A stretch of DNA of 64,000 bases from Candidatus Burkholderia verschuerenii (lineage in GTDB: Bacteria; Pseudomonadota; Gammaproteobacteria; Burkholderiales; Burkholderiaceae), in NCBI RefSeq assembly GCF_001189365.1, contig NZ_LFJJ01000001.1:1-64000 (forward strand), given 5' to 3'. The position numbers and the translations under genes are program-made. Shown here piece after piece: positions 34,594 through 44,028 of the stretch (positions within the stretch are counted from its first letter, which is position 1; every line of letters begins with the position of its first letter). The notes under the pieces were generated by a model. That model searched no databases and had not been told where the DNA came from. It saw nothing but the letters and a program-made list of their open reading frames with translations.

Positions 34594-36846
34594 TTACTTG
34601 ACGTTGGCTTTCAACGCATCGATGGCCGCGTTCAGCGTCGCGCTCGGGCGCATGACCGAGTCGAGCTTCGCGTCGTCCGGCAGATAGTAGCCGCCGATAT
34701 CCGCTTCCTTGCCCTGCACGGAAGCGAGTTCGTCGACGATCTTCTTCTCGTTGTCGGCGAGCGTCTTGGCGAGCGGCGCGAACAGCTTGGCGAGTTCCGC
34801 GTCTTCCGACTGGTTCGCGAGTTCCTGCGCCCAGTACATCGCGAGATAGAACTGGCTGCCGCGATTGTCGAGTTCGCCGGTCTTCGGCGACGGGCTCTTG
34901 TTGTTGTCGAGCAGCTTGCCGGTGGCGGCATCGAGCGCCTTCGCGACGAGCTTGGCACGCGCGTTGTCGTTCTTGATGCCGAGTTCTTCCAGCGACACCG
35001 CCAGCGCGAGGAATTCGCCGAGCGAGTCCCAACGCAGATGGTTCTCTTCGACCAGTTGCTTGACGTGCTTCGGCGCCGAGCCGCCCGCGCCCGTTTCATA
35101 CAGGCCGCCGCCCGCCATCAGCGGAACGATCGACAGCATCTTCGCGCTGGTGCCGAGTTCCATGATCGGGAACAGGTCGGTCAGGTAGTCGCGCAGGATG
35201 TTGCCGGTGACCGAAATCGTGTCCATGCCGCGAATCACGCGTTCCAGCGTGTAACGCATCGCGCGTACTTGCGACATGATCTGGATTTCGAGGCCCTTGG
35301 TGTCGTAATCCTTCAGGTACGTTTCGACCTTCTTGATCAATTCGTTTTCGTGCGGACGATACGGGTCGAGCCAGAACACCGCCGGCATGCCCGAATTCTT
35401 CGCGCGCGTGACGGCGAGCTTGATCCAGTCGCGGATCGGCTCGTCCTTCACCAGACACATGCGCCAGATGTCGCCCTTTTCGACTTCCTGCGTCAGCGAG
35501 TCGATGACTTCGTTGGTCGCGTTATCGACGAGGCGCGCCGTGCCGTCCTGCGCGATTTCGTAGGTCTTGTCGTGCGAGCCGTACTCTTCGGCCTTCTGCG
35601 CCATCAGGCCGACGTTCGGCACCGTGCCCATCGTCTTCGGATCGAAGCGGCCGTTGGTCTTGCAGAAGTTGATGATTTCCTGATAGATGCGCGCGAACGT
35701 GCTTTCCGGAATCAGACACTTGGTGTCTTGCGGACGGCCATCGGCGCCCCACATCTTGCCGCCGGCGCGAATCATCGCGGGCATCGATGCGTCGACGATC
35801 ACGTCGTTCGGTGCGTGCAGGTTCGAGATGCCCTTGGCGGAATCGACCATGGCCAGCGCCGGGCGATGTTCGTGGCACGCGTGCATGTCGCGGATGACTT
35901 CCTCGCGCTGCGATTCCGGCAGCGCTTCGATCTTCGTGTACAGATCGACCAGACCGTTGTTCACGTTGATGCCGAGCTGCTCGAACAGCTTGGCGTGCTT
36001 GGCGAACGCGTCCTTGTAGAACACCTTCACGGCGTGACCGAAGACGATCGGGTGCGAGACCTTCATCATGGTCGCCTTGACGTGCAGCGATAGCATGACG
36101 CCGGTCTTGAACGCGTCTTCCATCTGCTCTTCGTAGAACTCGACGAGCGGGCGCTTGCTCATGAACATGGAATCGACGATCTCGCCCGCCTGCAGCTTGA
36201 CCTTCGGCTTCAGCACAATGGTTTCGCCCGACTTCGTGACGAGCTCCATGCGGACTTCGCGGTCTTTGTCGTTCGTGATCGACTTTTCGCCGTGATAGAA
36301 GTCGCCGTGCTTCATATGCGCGACGTGCGTGCGCGAGGCCATGCTCCACTCGCCCATGCTATGCGGATGCTTCTTCGCGTAATTCTTGACGGCCAGCGGC
36401 GCGCGGCGATCCGAATTGCCTTCGCGCAGCACCGGGTTCACGGCCGAGCCCAGGCACTTGCCGTAACGCGCGCGGATGGCTTTCTCTTCGTCGTTCTTCG
36501 GCTCTTCCGGATAGTCGGGCAGCTTGTAGCCCTTGCTCTGCAGTTCCTTGATCGCGCTGATCAGCTGATGCACCGACGCGCTGATGTTCGGCAGCTTGAT
36601 GATGTTGGTGTCGGCGTCCTGCGTGAGGTCGCCGAGTGCGGCGAGGTTGTCCGGAACCTTCTGCGCGTCGGTCAGGAATTCGGGGAATTCGCCCAGAATG
36701 CGCCCGGCGACGGAAATGTCGCTCGTCGTCACGTTGATGCCCGCGGGTGCGGTGAAAGTACGGATGATCGGCAGAAACGCGCTGGTCGCGAGACGCGGAG
36801 CTTCGTCGGTCAGGGTGTAGATGATGGTGGGTTGCTGATTACTCAT
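34594..36846 (-). CDS. icd: NADP-dependent isocitrate dehydrogenase, monomeric type
   Basis: A 750-residue enzyme starting [27 protein letters not shown], the conserved N-terminus of the monomeric 80-kDa isocitrate dehydrogenase (normal length about 740-750). Other clear parts are [32 protein letters not shown] and [14 protein letters not shown]. It decarboxylates isocitrate to 2-oxoglutarate with NADPH production. I take ATG 36846; a second ATG 15 bases upstream is in frame. It has its own terminator. Confidence 0.97.
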   Translation of the reverse strand: MSNQQPTIIYTLTDEAPRLATSAFLPIIRTFTAPAGINVTTSDISVAGRILGEFPEFLTDAQKVPDNLAALGDLTQDADTNIIKLPNISASVHQLISAIKELQSKGYKLPDYPEEPKNDEEKAIRARYGKCLGSAVNPVLREGNSDRRAPLAVKNYAKKHPHSMGEWSMASRTHVAHMKHGDFYHGEKSITNDKDREVRMELVTKSGETIVLKPKVKLQAGEIVDSMFMSKRPLVEFYEEQMEDAFKTGVMLSLHVKATMMKVSHPIVFGHAVKVFYKDAFAKHAKLFEQLGINVNNGLVDLYTKIEALPESQREEVIRDMHACHEHRPALAMVDSAKGISNLHAPNDVIVDASMPAMIRAGGKMWGADGRPQDTKCLIPESTFARIYQEIINFCKTNGRFDPKTMGTVPNVGLMAQKAEEYGSHDKTYEIAQDGTARLVDNATNEVIDSLTQEVEKGDIWRMCLVKDEPIRDWIKLAVTRAKNSGMPAVFWLDPYRPHENELIKKVETYLKDYDTKGLEIQIMSQVRAMRYTLERVIRGMDTISVTGNILRDYLTDLFPIMELGTSAKMLSIVPLMAGGGLYETGAGGSAPKHVKQLVEENHLRWDSLGEFLALAVSLEELGIKNDNARAKLVAKALDAATGKLLDNNKSPSPKTGELDNRGSQFYLAMYWAQELANQSEDAELAKLFAPLAKTLADNEKKIVDELASVQGKEADIGGYYLPDDAKLDSVMRPSATLNAAIDALKANVK

Positions 36847-37050
36847 CGCTTGTCTCGACATCCGAAAACAGGTTGGGGAAAGCCGCCGGTCTCGTCACCC
36901 TCTGGCAACAAACCGCTATTCTGCCTGATTTTGCGGGCGGCGCGTGTGAAAGCGGGCCGGCAAAAAGCGTGAAAACGGGCGTTTCCCTTGCCGGATCATC
37001 GACTTAAGTTTTTTTAAGTCTTATAGAAGAGTTGGGCGAAGCGCGCTGTC

Positions 37051-38130
37051 TCACTGATACGAAAAGGTGAATGTCAGTTTGGCGGCGACGTTGCCAGGCA
37101 CGACCGGGCCCGACGAGGTGCAGATGTACTGCGCGGTGAGCGGAACATGCATGATGCCGCCGGCCGCTTTTCCGACGGCGATCTGATTGACGGTGCCCGC
37201 CAGCGCCGAATCGGGGCCGAAAGAGATGGGCGTCGTGCCGTTGAGAATCCGCACGCCCACGCCTTGCGTCGACGAACCCGGCCCGAGCGTGGCGATCGCG
37301 CTGCGGTTCGCGGTGTTGGAGGCATCGGTCAGGGTGACGAAGACGTTCGTGCCCGCCGTGCATTGCAGATCGAGGCTGAACGCGGTGTCGCCGACGGTCG
37401 AGTTCACGGACGTCAGTTGCGAAACGAAAGCCTTCGGCAACTGAACAGGCACGTTGCTGTTCAGCACCGAGCAGGTCGAGGTCGTGAACGTCGCGTTGAC
37501 CGTGAGGGAGGCGCCGTTGAGCGTGCTCGTGCCATCGGAGACGGTGATCCACGGGTTGACGACATAGACCAGCGCGTTGCCGCCGCTGAGATCGACCGCG
37601 CCGGTCGCGACCAGATCGACTTTTACTTGCGTGATCCCCGTGCCGTAATTGCCGAAGCTCTCCGGATAGGAATACGTCCACGCGTTGGGAATAAGGGTCG
37701 GCGTGGTCGGCGTATTGTAGTAACTCGACGTGACCCACATGTAAATCCGGATGCCGACGCCCGGAATGTTGGTTTGATAGATGCCCGATACCCCCGAGCC
37801 CGACATCAGGACCGACATCGTGGTGACCACATTCACGCCGCAGGCATAGCCCTGATGCGCGGTGAGCGAATCGTAGGGTGTCTGGCGCGTGGCGATCGTA
37901 TTGCCCGTGCCCACGTCGCGCGGCACGGCGATACTGCCGAAATTCATCACCGCTGCATCGTAGCTGCCGGTGTAAAAACTGCGGGCGCCGTGAGCGGGCA
38001 TGACGGTACAGACCCAGAGCGCGCCGGCGGAGAAAATCAGGGCCGGGATTCGCCGGATCGGGCGAACGAGAGCGGCGAGACCGAACCATGCGCGAACGGC
38101 ATCCCGACGCCGATGTGTCTGCACGGTCAA
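37051..38130 (-). CDS. Fimbrial-type adhesin (FimH-like two-domain)
   Basis: A 359-residue exported protein. After a long N-terminal signal region (hydrophobic stretch IPALIFSAGALWVCTVMPAHGA), about 150 residues form a putative lectin-like domain, and the C-terminal 150 residues are a pilin domain (NATFTTSTCSVLNSNVPVQLPKAF, FSLDLQCTAGTNVFVTLTDAS, LTFTFSYQ with the penultimate aromatic typical of chaperone-usher subunits). It is a tip adhesin by architecture. No chaperone, usher or major pilin gene is beside it, so it would need machinery encoded elsewhere. The basic start may be longer than needed. Confidence 0.8.
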   Translation of the reverse strand: MTVQTHRRRDAVRAWFGLAALVRPIRRIPALIFSAGALWVCTVMPAHGARSFYTGSYDAAVMNFGSIAVPRDVGTGNTIATRQTPYDSLTAHQGYACGVNVVTTMSVLMSGSGVSGIYQTNIPGVGIRIYMWVTSSYYNTPTTPTLIPNAWTYSYPESFGNYGTGITQVKVDLVATGAVDLSGGNALVYVVNPWITVSDGTSTLNGASLTVNATFTTSTCSVLNSNVPVQLPKAFVSQLTSVNSTVGDTAFSLDLQCTAGTNVFVTLTDASNTANRSAIATLGPGSSTQGVGVRILNGTTPISFGPDSALAGTVNQIAVGKAAGGIMHVPLTAQYICTSSGPVVPGNVAAKLTFTFSYQ

Positions 38131-38271
38131 CCTCGCCTGATCGGATTCAGATGTCCGGCACGCTTCGGTTCGACAACGCTGTTCGCCGACGGCCGGGCCT
38201 TGCCGCTCGCTCTCCCGACCGGTAGCAATAGTACTCAGGCCCGGGCCGTGTCAAGCGTCATCCGTCATCCG

Positions 38272-39282
38272 TCACCCGTTCAGGTAGCCATTCCCCCGAA
38301 ACCACTCCAGCGCATCCTTCAGCCCTTCGCGATACGGCCGCGCCGCGTAACCCAGTTCCCGCTCCGCTTTCGCCGACATGAAATACATCTTGTTTTTCGA
38401 CATCCGCAGCGCGTCGACGGTGACGAACGGCTCTTTGCCGCTGATTTTCGCGAACCATTCCGCGCCGATCGCCAGCTGATACAGCGGGCCGCGCGGCAGT
38501 TTCATCGTCGGCGGTTTGCGTCCGACGAAGCCAGCGATATCCGTCAGCATCTGCTGCAAGGGCAGATTCTCGCCGCCGAGGATGTATCGCTCGCCGATCT
38601 TGCCGCGCTCGAGCGCCAGAAAATGCCCGTTAGCGACATCGTCGACGTGCACGAGATTGAGGCCGGTATCGACGAAAGCCGGAATCTTGCCCGTCGCCGC
38701 CTCCACGATGATGCGCCCGGTCGGCGTCGGCCGGACGTCGCGCGGGCCGATCGGCGTCGACGGATTGACGATCACCGCCGGCAGCGCGTTCTGCGCGACC
38801 ATCCGCTCGACCGCGCGCTCCGCCAGCACCTTGCTGCGCTTGTACGCGCCGATCGTGCTCTGCGCATCCGATGGCTTGGTTTCGTCGACGATCGCGCCCG
38901 AACTCGTCACCTTGAGCGTCGCCACGCTGCTCGTATAGACGATGCGCTCGACGCCTTCGGCCAGCGCCGCGCGCATGGTCGCCTCGGTGCCGAGCAGGTT
39001 CGCGCGCTCGATCTCGCTCGGGTCCGGCGCCCAGATGCGATAGTCCGCCGCGACGTGGAACAGGAAGCGGCAGCCCTTCAGCGCCGCGCGCATCGACGCC
39101 TCGTCGCGCATGTCGCCGACGACGATCTCCGCATCGAGCGATTCCACGTTCTTGCGCGGACTCGTCGCGCGCACCAGCACGCGCACATCGAAACCGCGTT
39201 CGATCGCGAGCCGCGCGACCGCCGAGCCCACGAACCCCGAAGCGCCGGTGACAAGCACGCGGGAGCCGGAAAAATCAGTCAT
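38272..39282 (-). CDS. hpnA: HpnA, hopanoid-associated sugar epimerase
   Basis: A 336-residue extended short-chain dehydrogenase: N-terminal VLVTGASGFVGSAVARLA (NAD-binding TGxxGxxG), catalytic Y-x-x-x-K in GAYKRSKVLAE, and VNPSTPIGPRDVRPTPTG. HpnA is the hopanoid-linked NAD-dependent sugar epimerase/reductase. ATG 39280-39282 is preceded by GAGGT; longer in-frame starts have none. It is a single gene on the edge of the hopanoid region. Confidence 0.92.
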   Translation of the reverse strand: MTDFSGSRVLVTGASGFVGSAVARLAIERGFDVRVLVRATSPRKNVESLDAEIVVGDMRDEASMRAALKGCRFLFHVAADYRIWAPDPSEIERANLLGTEATMRAALAEGVERIVYTSSVATLKVTSSGAIVDETKPSDAQSTIGAYKRSKVLAERAVERMVAQNALPAVIVNPSTPIGPRDVRPTPTGRIIVEAATGKIPAFVDTGLNLVHVDDVANGHFLALERGKIGERYILGGENLPLQQMLTDIAGFVGRKPPTMKLPRGPLYQLAIGAEWFAKISGKEPFVTVDALRMSKNKMYFMSAKAERELGYAARPYREGLKDALEWFRGNGYLNG

Positions 39283-39440
39283 TCTTACCTCGTTGTCATG
39301 GCCTAGAAGGCCGTGTTTCGTAACCATTGCCGCGCCGTCAAAATCCCGCAAAGCCAGATGTGACAAGGACTTGCGGCTCATGCTATGGTCCGTGCCTGCC
39401 GCACGGGAAGCCGTGCCAACACGAACGTCACTGGTGAACG

Positions 39441-42400
39441 ATGCCCCAAGACACTCGAAACCACGCCTCCTGGATTTACTTCGCCATCGCGATCGCGATG
39501 GCCATCGTCTTCACCATCGATCTGCTCACGCCGACGCGCGTCGCGATCTGGGTTTTCTACGTGCTGCCGGTCGTGCTGTGCATGTGGCATGACCGGCCGT
39601 CGTCGCCGGTCTGGACCGCGATCGCATCGTCGATATTGATGATCGGCGGCTACGTGTTCTCCGTGGCCGAGCCGGGCGCGAACATCGCCGTCCTGCAGCT
39701 CAATCGCGCGATGGGCATTTTCGTGCTGCTCGTGCTCGCGGCGGTCGCGCATCTGTATATCAAATCGCGGCTGGCGGTTCAATGCACGGCGTGGCTGCAG
39801 CAGGGCGTGGCGCAGATGAACATGCAGCTGCGCGGCGAGCAGTCGCCGGCGTCGATCGGCGTGAGCATCCTGCGCACGCTGGTGCCCTATCTCGATGCGA
39901 AGGTCGGCGTAGTCTACGCGCTCGACGGCGAAGCGCTCACGCGCGTGGCCGGCTGGGCGCTGCCGGAAGAGAACGGCGCGCCGAAGCGGATCGCGCGCGG
40001 CGAGGGGCTGGTCGGGCAGGCGGTCGAGGACAAGCGCGTGCTCGAATTGCGCGATGCCTCCGCGCACTATCTGAAGGCCGGTTCGGCGCTGGGCGAAGGC
40101 GCGGCATCGCAAGTGCTGATCGCGCCCCTGCTCGCCGACGGCGATGTCGCGGGCGCGATCGAACTCGGTTTCGTCGGCCGCGACGGGCGTTTCCAGGATG
40201 CGCGGGCGCTGGTGGAATCGGCGTCGGAAGCGATCGGCATGGCGCTGCGATCGGCGCGTTATCGTCAGCGGCTGGTCGAACTGCTCGAAGAAACGCAGCG
40301 CCAGAGCGAGGAATTGCAGGTTCAGCAGGAAGAACTGCGCGTATCGAACGAGGAACTCGAGGAGCGTGGCCGCGCGTTGCAGGACTCGCAGGCGGAGCTC
40401 GAGCAGACCAATGTGCAGCTCGAAGAACATTCGCAGAATCTGGAGCGGCAGAAGGCGAAACTGCTTCACGCCCAGCAGGAACTGACGGCGAACGCGCTGG
40501 AAATGGAGCGCGCCAGCCAGTACAAGTCCGAGTTCCTGGCGAACATGTCGCACGAATTGCGCACGCCGCTCAACAGCTCGCTGATCCTCGCCAAGCTGCT
40601 TCAGGACAACAAGCCCGGCAACCTGAGCGACGAACAGGTGCGCTATGCCGCGACGATCCACTCGTCGAACAGCGACTTGCTGGCGCTCATCAACGACATT
40701 CTCGATCTGTCGAAAGTCGAAGCCGGTCAGATGGACGTGCAGTTCACGTCCGCCGCCGTCGATTCGATTCTGCAGACGCTGCGGCAAACCTTCGCGCCGA
40801 TCGCCGAAAGCAAGGGCCTCGAATTCATCACCGCGCACGGCGCGAACGTGCCGCAGTATTTCGTCACCGACAATCAGCGCCTGTTGCAGGTGCTGCGCAA
40901 TCTGCTCGCGAACGCGTTCAAGTTCACCGAGAAGGGCAGCGTGAGCGTGGTCGTCGAACGCGCGGGCGACGATGCGCTGCGTTTCGAAGTGCGCGATACG
41001 GGCATCGGCATCGCGCGCGAAAAGCAGGAGATGATCTTTCAGGCATTCCAGCAGGCCGATGGCACGACGAGCCGCAAATACGGCGGCAGCGGTCTCGGGC
41101 TGTCGATCTCGCGCGAGTTTTCGCGATTGCTGTGCGGCTCGGTTTCCGTATCGAGCGAACTGGGGCGCGGCAGCGTGTTCGCGGTCACCTTGCCGATCGC
41201 CGCGCGCGAAGGCACCGTCACCGCGAAGCTCGATACCATCGGACATATGAAGGAGCCGGAACCGGCCGCGGCGATCGCGCTGCCTGTGTCCGTGCCCGTC
41301 GCGCAGCCGGAGCTCAGGCCGCTGCCGGTTCCCGCCGTCGATACGCCGCCCATTCCCGACGATCGCGCCAATCGCAAGCGTCCCGATCGCGCGATTCTCG
41401 TCATCGAAGACGATCTGAACTTCGCGCGCATTCTCTACGAGCTCGCGCACGAACTCGACTTCGACTGCGTGCACGCGACCAACGCGACGCAAGGCGTCGA
41501 AATCGCGCGCGAGATGCAGCCGAACGGCATCCTGCTGGATATCGGCTTGCCGGATCAATCGGGGCTGACCGTGCTCGAATGGCTCAAGCACGATCCGCTC
41601 ACGCGTCATATTCCGATCCATATCGTCTCGGCGACCGATCACGCCGATGTCGCGCTTCATCTCGGTGCAATCGGCTACACCTTCAAGCCCAGCACCCGCG
41701 ACGAACTCGCGACCGCCATCCGCAAGCTCGAAGCGCGTTCGTCGCAGGGCATGCGGCGCGTGCTGGTGGTCGAAGACGATCCCGCGTTGCGCAAGAGTAT
41801 TCACGCGCTGCTCGCGAGCGAAACCGTGGCGATCGTCGAAGCGGGTTCGATTGCCGAAGCGCTGGAGGAAATGCAGCGCGCCGTGTTCGATTGCGTCGTG
41901 ATGGACCTGGCACTGCCCGACGGCTCCGGCTACGAACTGCTCGAACGCGTGTCGACGAGCAGCGCGCATGCATCGCCGCCGGTGATCGTCTATACGGGAC
42001 GTTTGTTGTCGCAGGAAGAGGAACAGCGGCTGCGCCGATATTCGAAATCGATCATCATCAAGGGGGTGAAGTCGCCGGAACGTCTGCTCGATGAAGTCAC
42101 GCTGTTCCTGCATAGCGTGGAAAGCGCGCTGCCGCCCGAACAGCAGCGCATGCTGCGCGCGGCGCGTCAGCGCGACGACGTGTTCGAAGGCCGCACCATC
42201 CTGCTGGCGGAAGACGACGTGCGCAATATCTTCGCGTTGTCGCGCGTGATCGAGCCGCTCGGCGCGAAGCTGGAAATCGCCCGCAACGGACGCGAGGCGC
42301 TCGAAGCGCTGGCGCGTCACGACAATATCGATCTCGTGCTGATGGACATCATGATGCCGGAGATGGACGGCCTCACCGCGATGACGGAAATTCGCAAGCA

Positions 42401-42560
42401 GCCGCAGCATGCGCGTCTGCCGGTGATCGCGCTGACCGCCAAGGCGATGCAGAGCGATCGGCAGAAGTGTCTCGAAGCGGGCGCGGACGATTACATCTCC
42501 AAGCCGATCGACGTGGACAAGCTCGTCTCTCTGTGCCGCATGTGGCTTCGGCAAAGATGA
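39441..42560 (+). CDS. Hybrid histidine kinase with GAF domain and three receivers
   Basis: A 1039-residue membrane kinase. Residues 10-110 hold three or four membrane helices (MASE-like). A GAF domain follows (about 130-275), then a long coiled coil rich in Glu/Gln (about 285-365). The kinase has phospho-acceptor His371 in SHELRTPLNS and an ATP domain ending GSGLGLSISREF. Three receivers follow with Asp700 (GILLDIGLPD), Asp822 (VVMDLALPD) and Asp969 (LMDIMMPEMDG); the last ends in SKPIDVDKL. It heads an operon with cheR, cheB and a receiver-kinase. The stop overlaps the cheR ATG (ATGA). Confidence 0.95.
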   Translation: MPQDTRNHASWIYFAIAIAMAIVFTIDLLTPTRVAIWVFYVLPVVLCMWHDRPSSPVWTAIASSILMIGGYVFSVAEPGANIAVLQLNRAMGIFVLLVLAAVAHLYIKSRLAVQCTAWLQQGVAQMNMQLRGEQSPASIGVSILRTLVPYLDAKVGVVYALDGEALTRVAGWALPEENGAPKRIARGEGLVGQAVEDKRVLELRDASAHYLKAGSALGEGAASQVLIAPLLADGDVAGAIELGFVGRDGRFQDARALVESASEAIGMALRSARYRQRLVELLEETQRQSEELQVQQEELRVSNEELEERGRALQDSQAELEQTNVQLEEHSQNLERQKAKLLHAQQELTANALEMERASQYKSEFLANMSHELRTPLNSSLILAKLLQDNKPGNLSDEQVRYAATIHSSNSDLLALINDILDLSKVEAGQMDVQFTSAAVDSILQTLRQTFAPIAESKGLEFITAHGANVPQYFVTDNQRLLQVLRNLLANAFKFTEKGSVSVVVERAGDDALRFEVRDTGIGIAREKQEMIFQAFQQADGTTSRKYGGSGLGLSISREFSRLLCGSVSVSSELGRGSVFAVTLPIAAREGTVTAKLDTIGHMKEPEPAAAIALPVSVPVAQPELRPLPVPAVDTPPIPDDRANRKRPDRAILVIEDDLNFARILYELAHELDFDCVHATNATQGVEIAREMQPNGILLDIGLPDQSGLTVLEWLKHDPLTRHIPIHIVSATDHADVALHLGAIGYTFKPSTRDELATAIRKLEARSSQGMRRVLVVEDDPALRKSIHALLASETVAIVEAGSIAEALEEMQRAVFDCVVMDLALPDGSGYELLERVSTSSAHASPPVIVYTGRLLSQEEEQRLRRYSKSIIIKGVKSPERLLDEVTLFLHSVESALPPEQQRMLRAARQRDDVFEGRTILLAEDDVRNIFALSRVIEPLGAKLEIARNGREALEALARHDNIDLVLMDIMMPEMDGLTAMTEIRKQPQHARLPVIALTAKAMQSDRQKCLEAGADDYISKPIDVDKLVSLCRMWLRQR

Positions 42561-43402
42561 ACGCGATGAACGACGCCAAGCACGACGAAGACGCCCTCTT
42601 CGATATCGAGCTCAAGCTGATTCTCGAGGCGATCTACCTCAAGTATCAGCACGATTTCCGGCATTACTCGGCGAGTTCGCTGCGGCGCAGGCTCGCGCAG
42701 GCGGTGCACGATTTTGACGTGCCGACGCTGTCGCATCTGCAAGAGCGCATCCTGCGCGATCCGTCGCTGTTCGCGCGGCTGTTTCAATACCTCACCGTGC
42801 AGGTGAGCGAGATGTTCCGCGATCCGCAGTACTTTCGCGCGATCCGCGAACAGGTCGTGCCTATTTTGCAGACGTATCCTTCGATCAAGGTGTGGGTCGC
42901 GGGATGCAGCAGCGGCGAGGAATTGTGGTCGCTCGCGCTGTTGTTCGCGGAAGAGAAGATCGCCGACCGCACCGTGTTCTATGCGACCGACATCAACGCG
43001 CAGGCGCTGCGCGCGGCGGAAAACGGCATCTATCCGCTCGACCGCATGAAGGGCTTTAGCCAGAACTATCTGGCGGCGGGCGGCAAGCGCTTGCTGTCGG
43101 ACTACTATCACGCGGCTTACGGCGCGGCGAAATTCTCGCAGACGCTCAAGTCGCGCGTGGTGTTCGCGGATCACAGTCTCGCCACCGACAGCGTGTTTCT
43201 CGAAGCGCATCTGGTCTCGTGCCGCAATGTGCTGATCTATTTCGATCGTTCGCTGCAGGATCGCGCGCTCGGTCTGTTCAGCGATTCGCTGGTGCGGCGC
43301 GGCTTTCTCGGACTGGGCAGCAAGGAGAGTTTGCGGTTCTCGAAGTACACCGATCACTTCTTCGATTTCAACTCGCGCGAGCGGCTTTACCAGAAGGTAT
43401 AG
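42557..43402 (+). CDS. CheR-family protein-glutamate methyltransferase
   Basis: A 281-residue protein with the CheR N-terminal helical domain (YQHDFRHYSASSLRRRLAQAVHD) and the SAM-binding domain (KVWVAGCSSGEELWSLALLF, FYATDINAQALRAAENGIYP, LVSCRNVLIYFDRSLQ). CheR uses S-adenosylmethionine to methylate glutamates on receptors. No receptor gene is in the operon. The start codon overlaps the kinase stop by four bases. Confidence 0.95.
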   Translation: MNAMNDAKHDEDALFDIELKLILEAIYLKYQHDFRHYSASSLRRRLAQAVHDFDVPTLSHLQERILRDPSLFARLFQYLTVQVSEMFRDPQYFRAIREQVVPILQTYPSIKVWVAGCSSGEELWSLALLFAEEKIADRTVFYATDINAQALRAAENGIYPLDRMKGFSQNYLAAGGKRLLSDYYHAAYGAAKFSQTLKSRVVFADHSLATDSVFLEAHLVSCRNVLIYFDRSLQDRALGLFSDSLVRRGFLGLGSKESLRFSKYTDHFFDFNSRERLYQKV

Positions 43403-43404
43403 CG

Positions 43405-44008
43405 ATGAACGTTGCTTCCGAAGAACAGAGATTCGGCGCGATCGTGATCGGCGCATCGGCGGGCGGCGTCGAGGCGCTGAGTCATCTGATGCCCGCCCTG
43501 CAACGCGATATCGCGCCGCCGGTGCTGATCGTCATGCATGTGCGGCAAGGGCAGCCGAGCCTGCTGCCGACGCTGTTCGCGGAGCGCTGCGCGCTGAAGG
43601 TCGTCGAGCCGTTCGACAAGGACGTGATCGCGCGCGGCACCGCGTATTTCGGGCCGCCGGGGTATCACATGATGGTCGAAGCGGAAAACGGCGCGTCGCC
43701 GGCAATTGCGTTGTCGGTCGATCCGCCGGTGCGCTTTTCGCGGCCGTCGGTCGACGTGCTGTTCGAATCGGCCGCGCACGCGTATGGCGAACATCTGCTC
43801 GGCATCGTGCTGTCGGGCGCGAACGACGACGGCGCACGCGGCGCGCGCGATCTGCGATGCAGGCGGCGCGTGCTGGGTGCAGGACCCGCACACGGCGGGC
43901 GCGTCATCGATGCCGCTCGCGGCCATCGGCGAATGCGCGCGGCACGAAGTGCTGACGCTGGACGACATGGCGATGCGGCTGGCCCGCTGCATCGGCCGCA
44001 ACGAATAA
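43405..44008 (+). pseudogene. CheB-type methylesterase domain, frameshifted
   Basis: The first frame encodes the CheB catalytic domain without a receiver: VIGASAGGVEALSHLMPAL with the active-site Ser, LIVMHVRQGQPSLLP with a catalytic His, and GIVLSGANDDGARGA. Near 43840-43849, in the run GCGCGCGCG, the family sequence moves to another frame and continues RAICDAGGACWVQDPHTAG ... LDDMAMRLARCIGRNE to TAA 44006-44008. The change equals loss of two bases or gain of one. Instead of stopping, the original frame stays open and runs into the next gene in frame, which would make an odd CheB-receiver-kinase fusion (43405-45168). Confidence 0.85.
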
Positions 44009-44028
44009 GGCAGGCAAGGAGTCACTTG

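Noticed and set aside
39378-42554. 1058-residue antisense open frame over the hybrid kinase
   Set aside because: Shadow frame caused by high GC at third positions; no domain pattern.
43840-43849. Programmed ribosomal frameshift in cheB
   Set aside because: No slippery heptamer or stimulatory structure of known type; CheB proteins are not known to use frameshifting. Mentioned only as a possibility to test.
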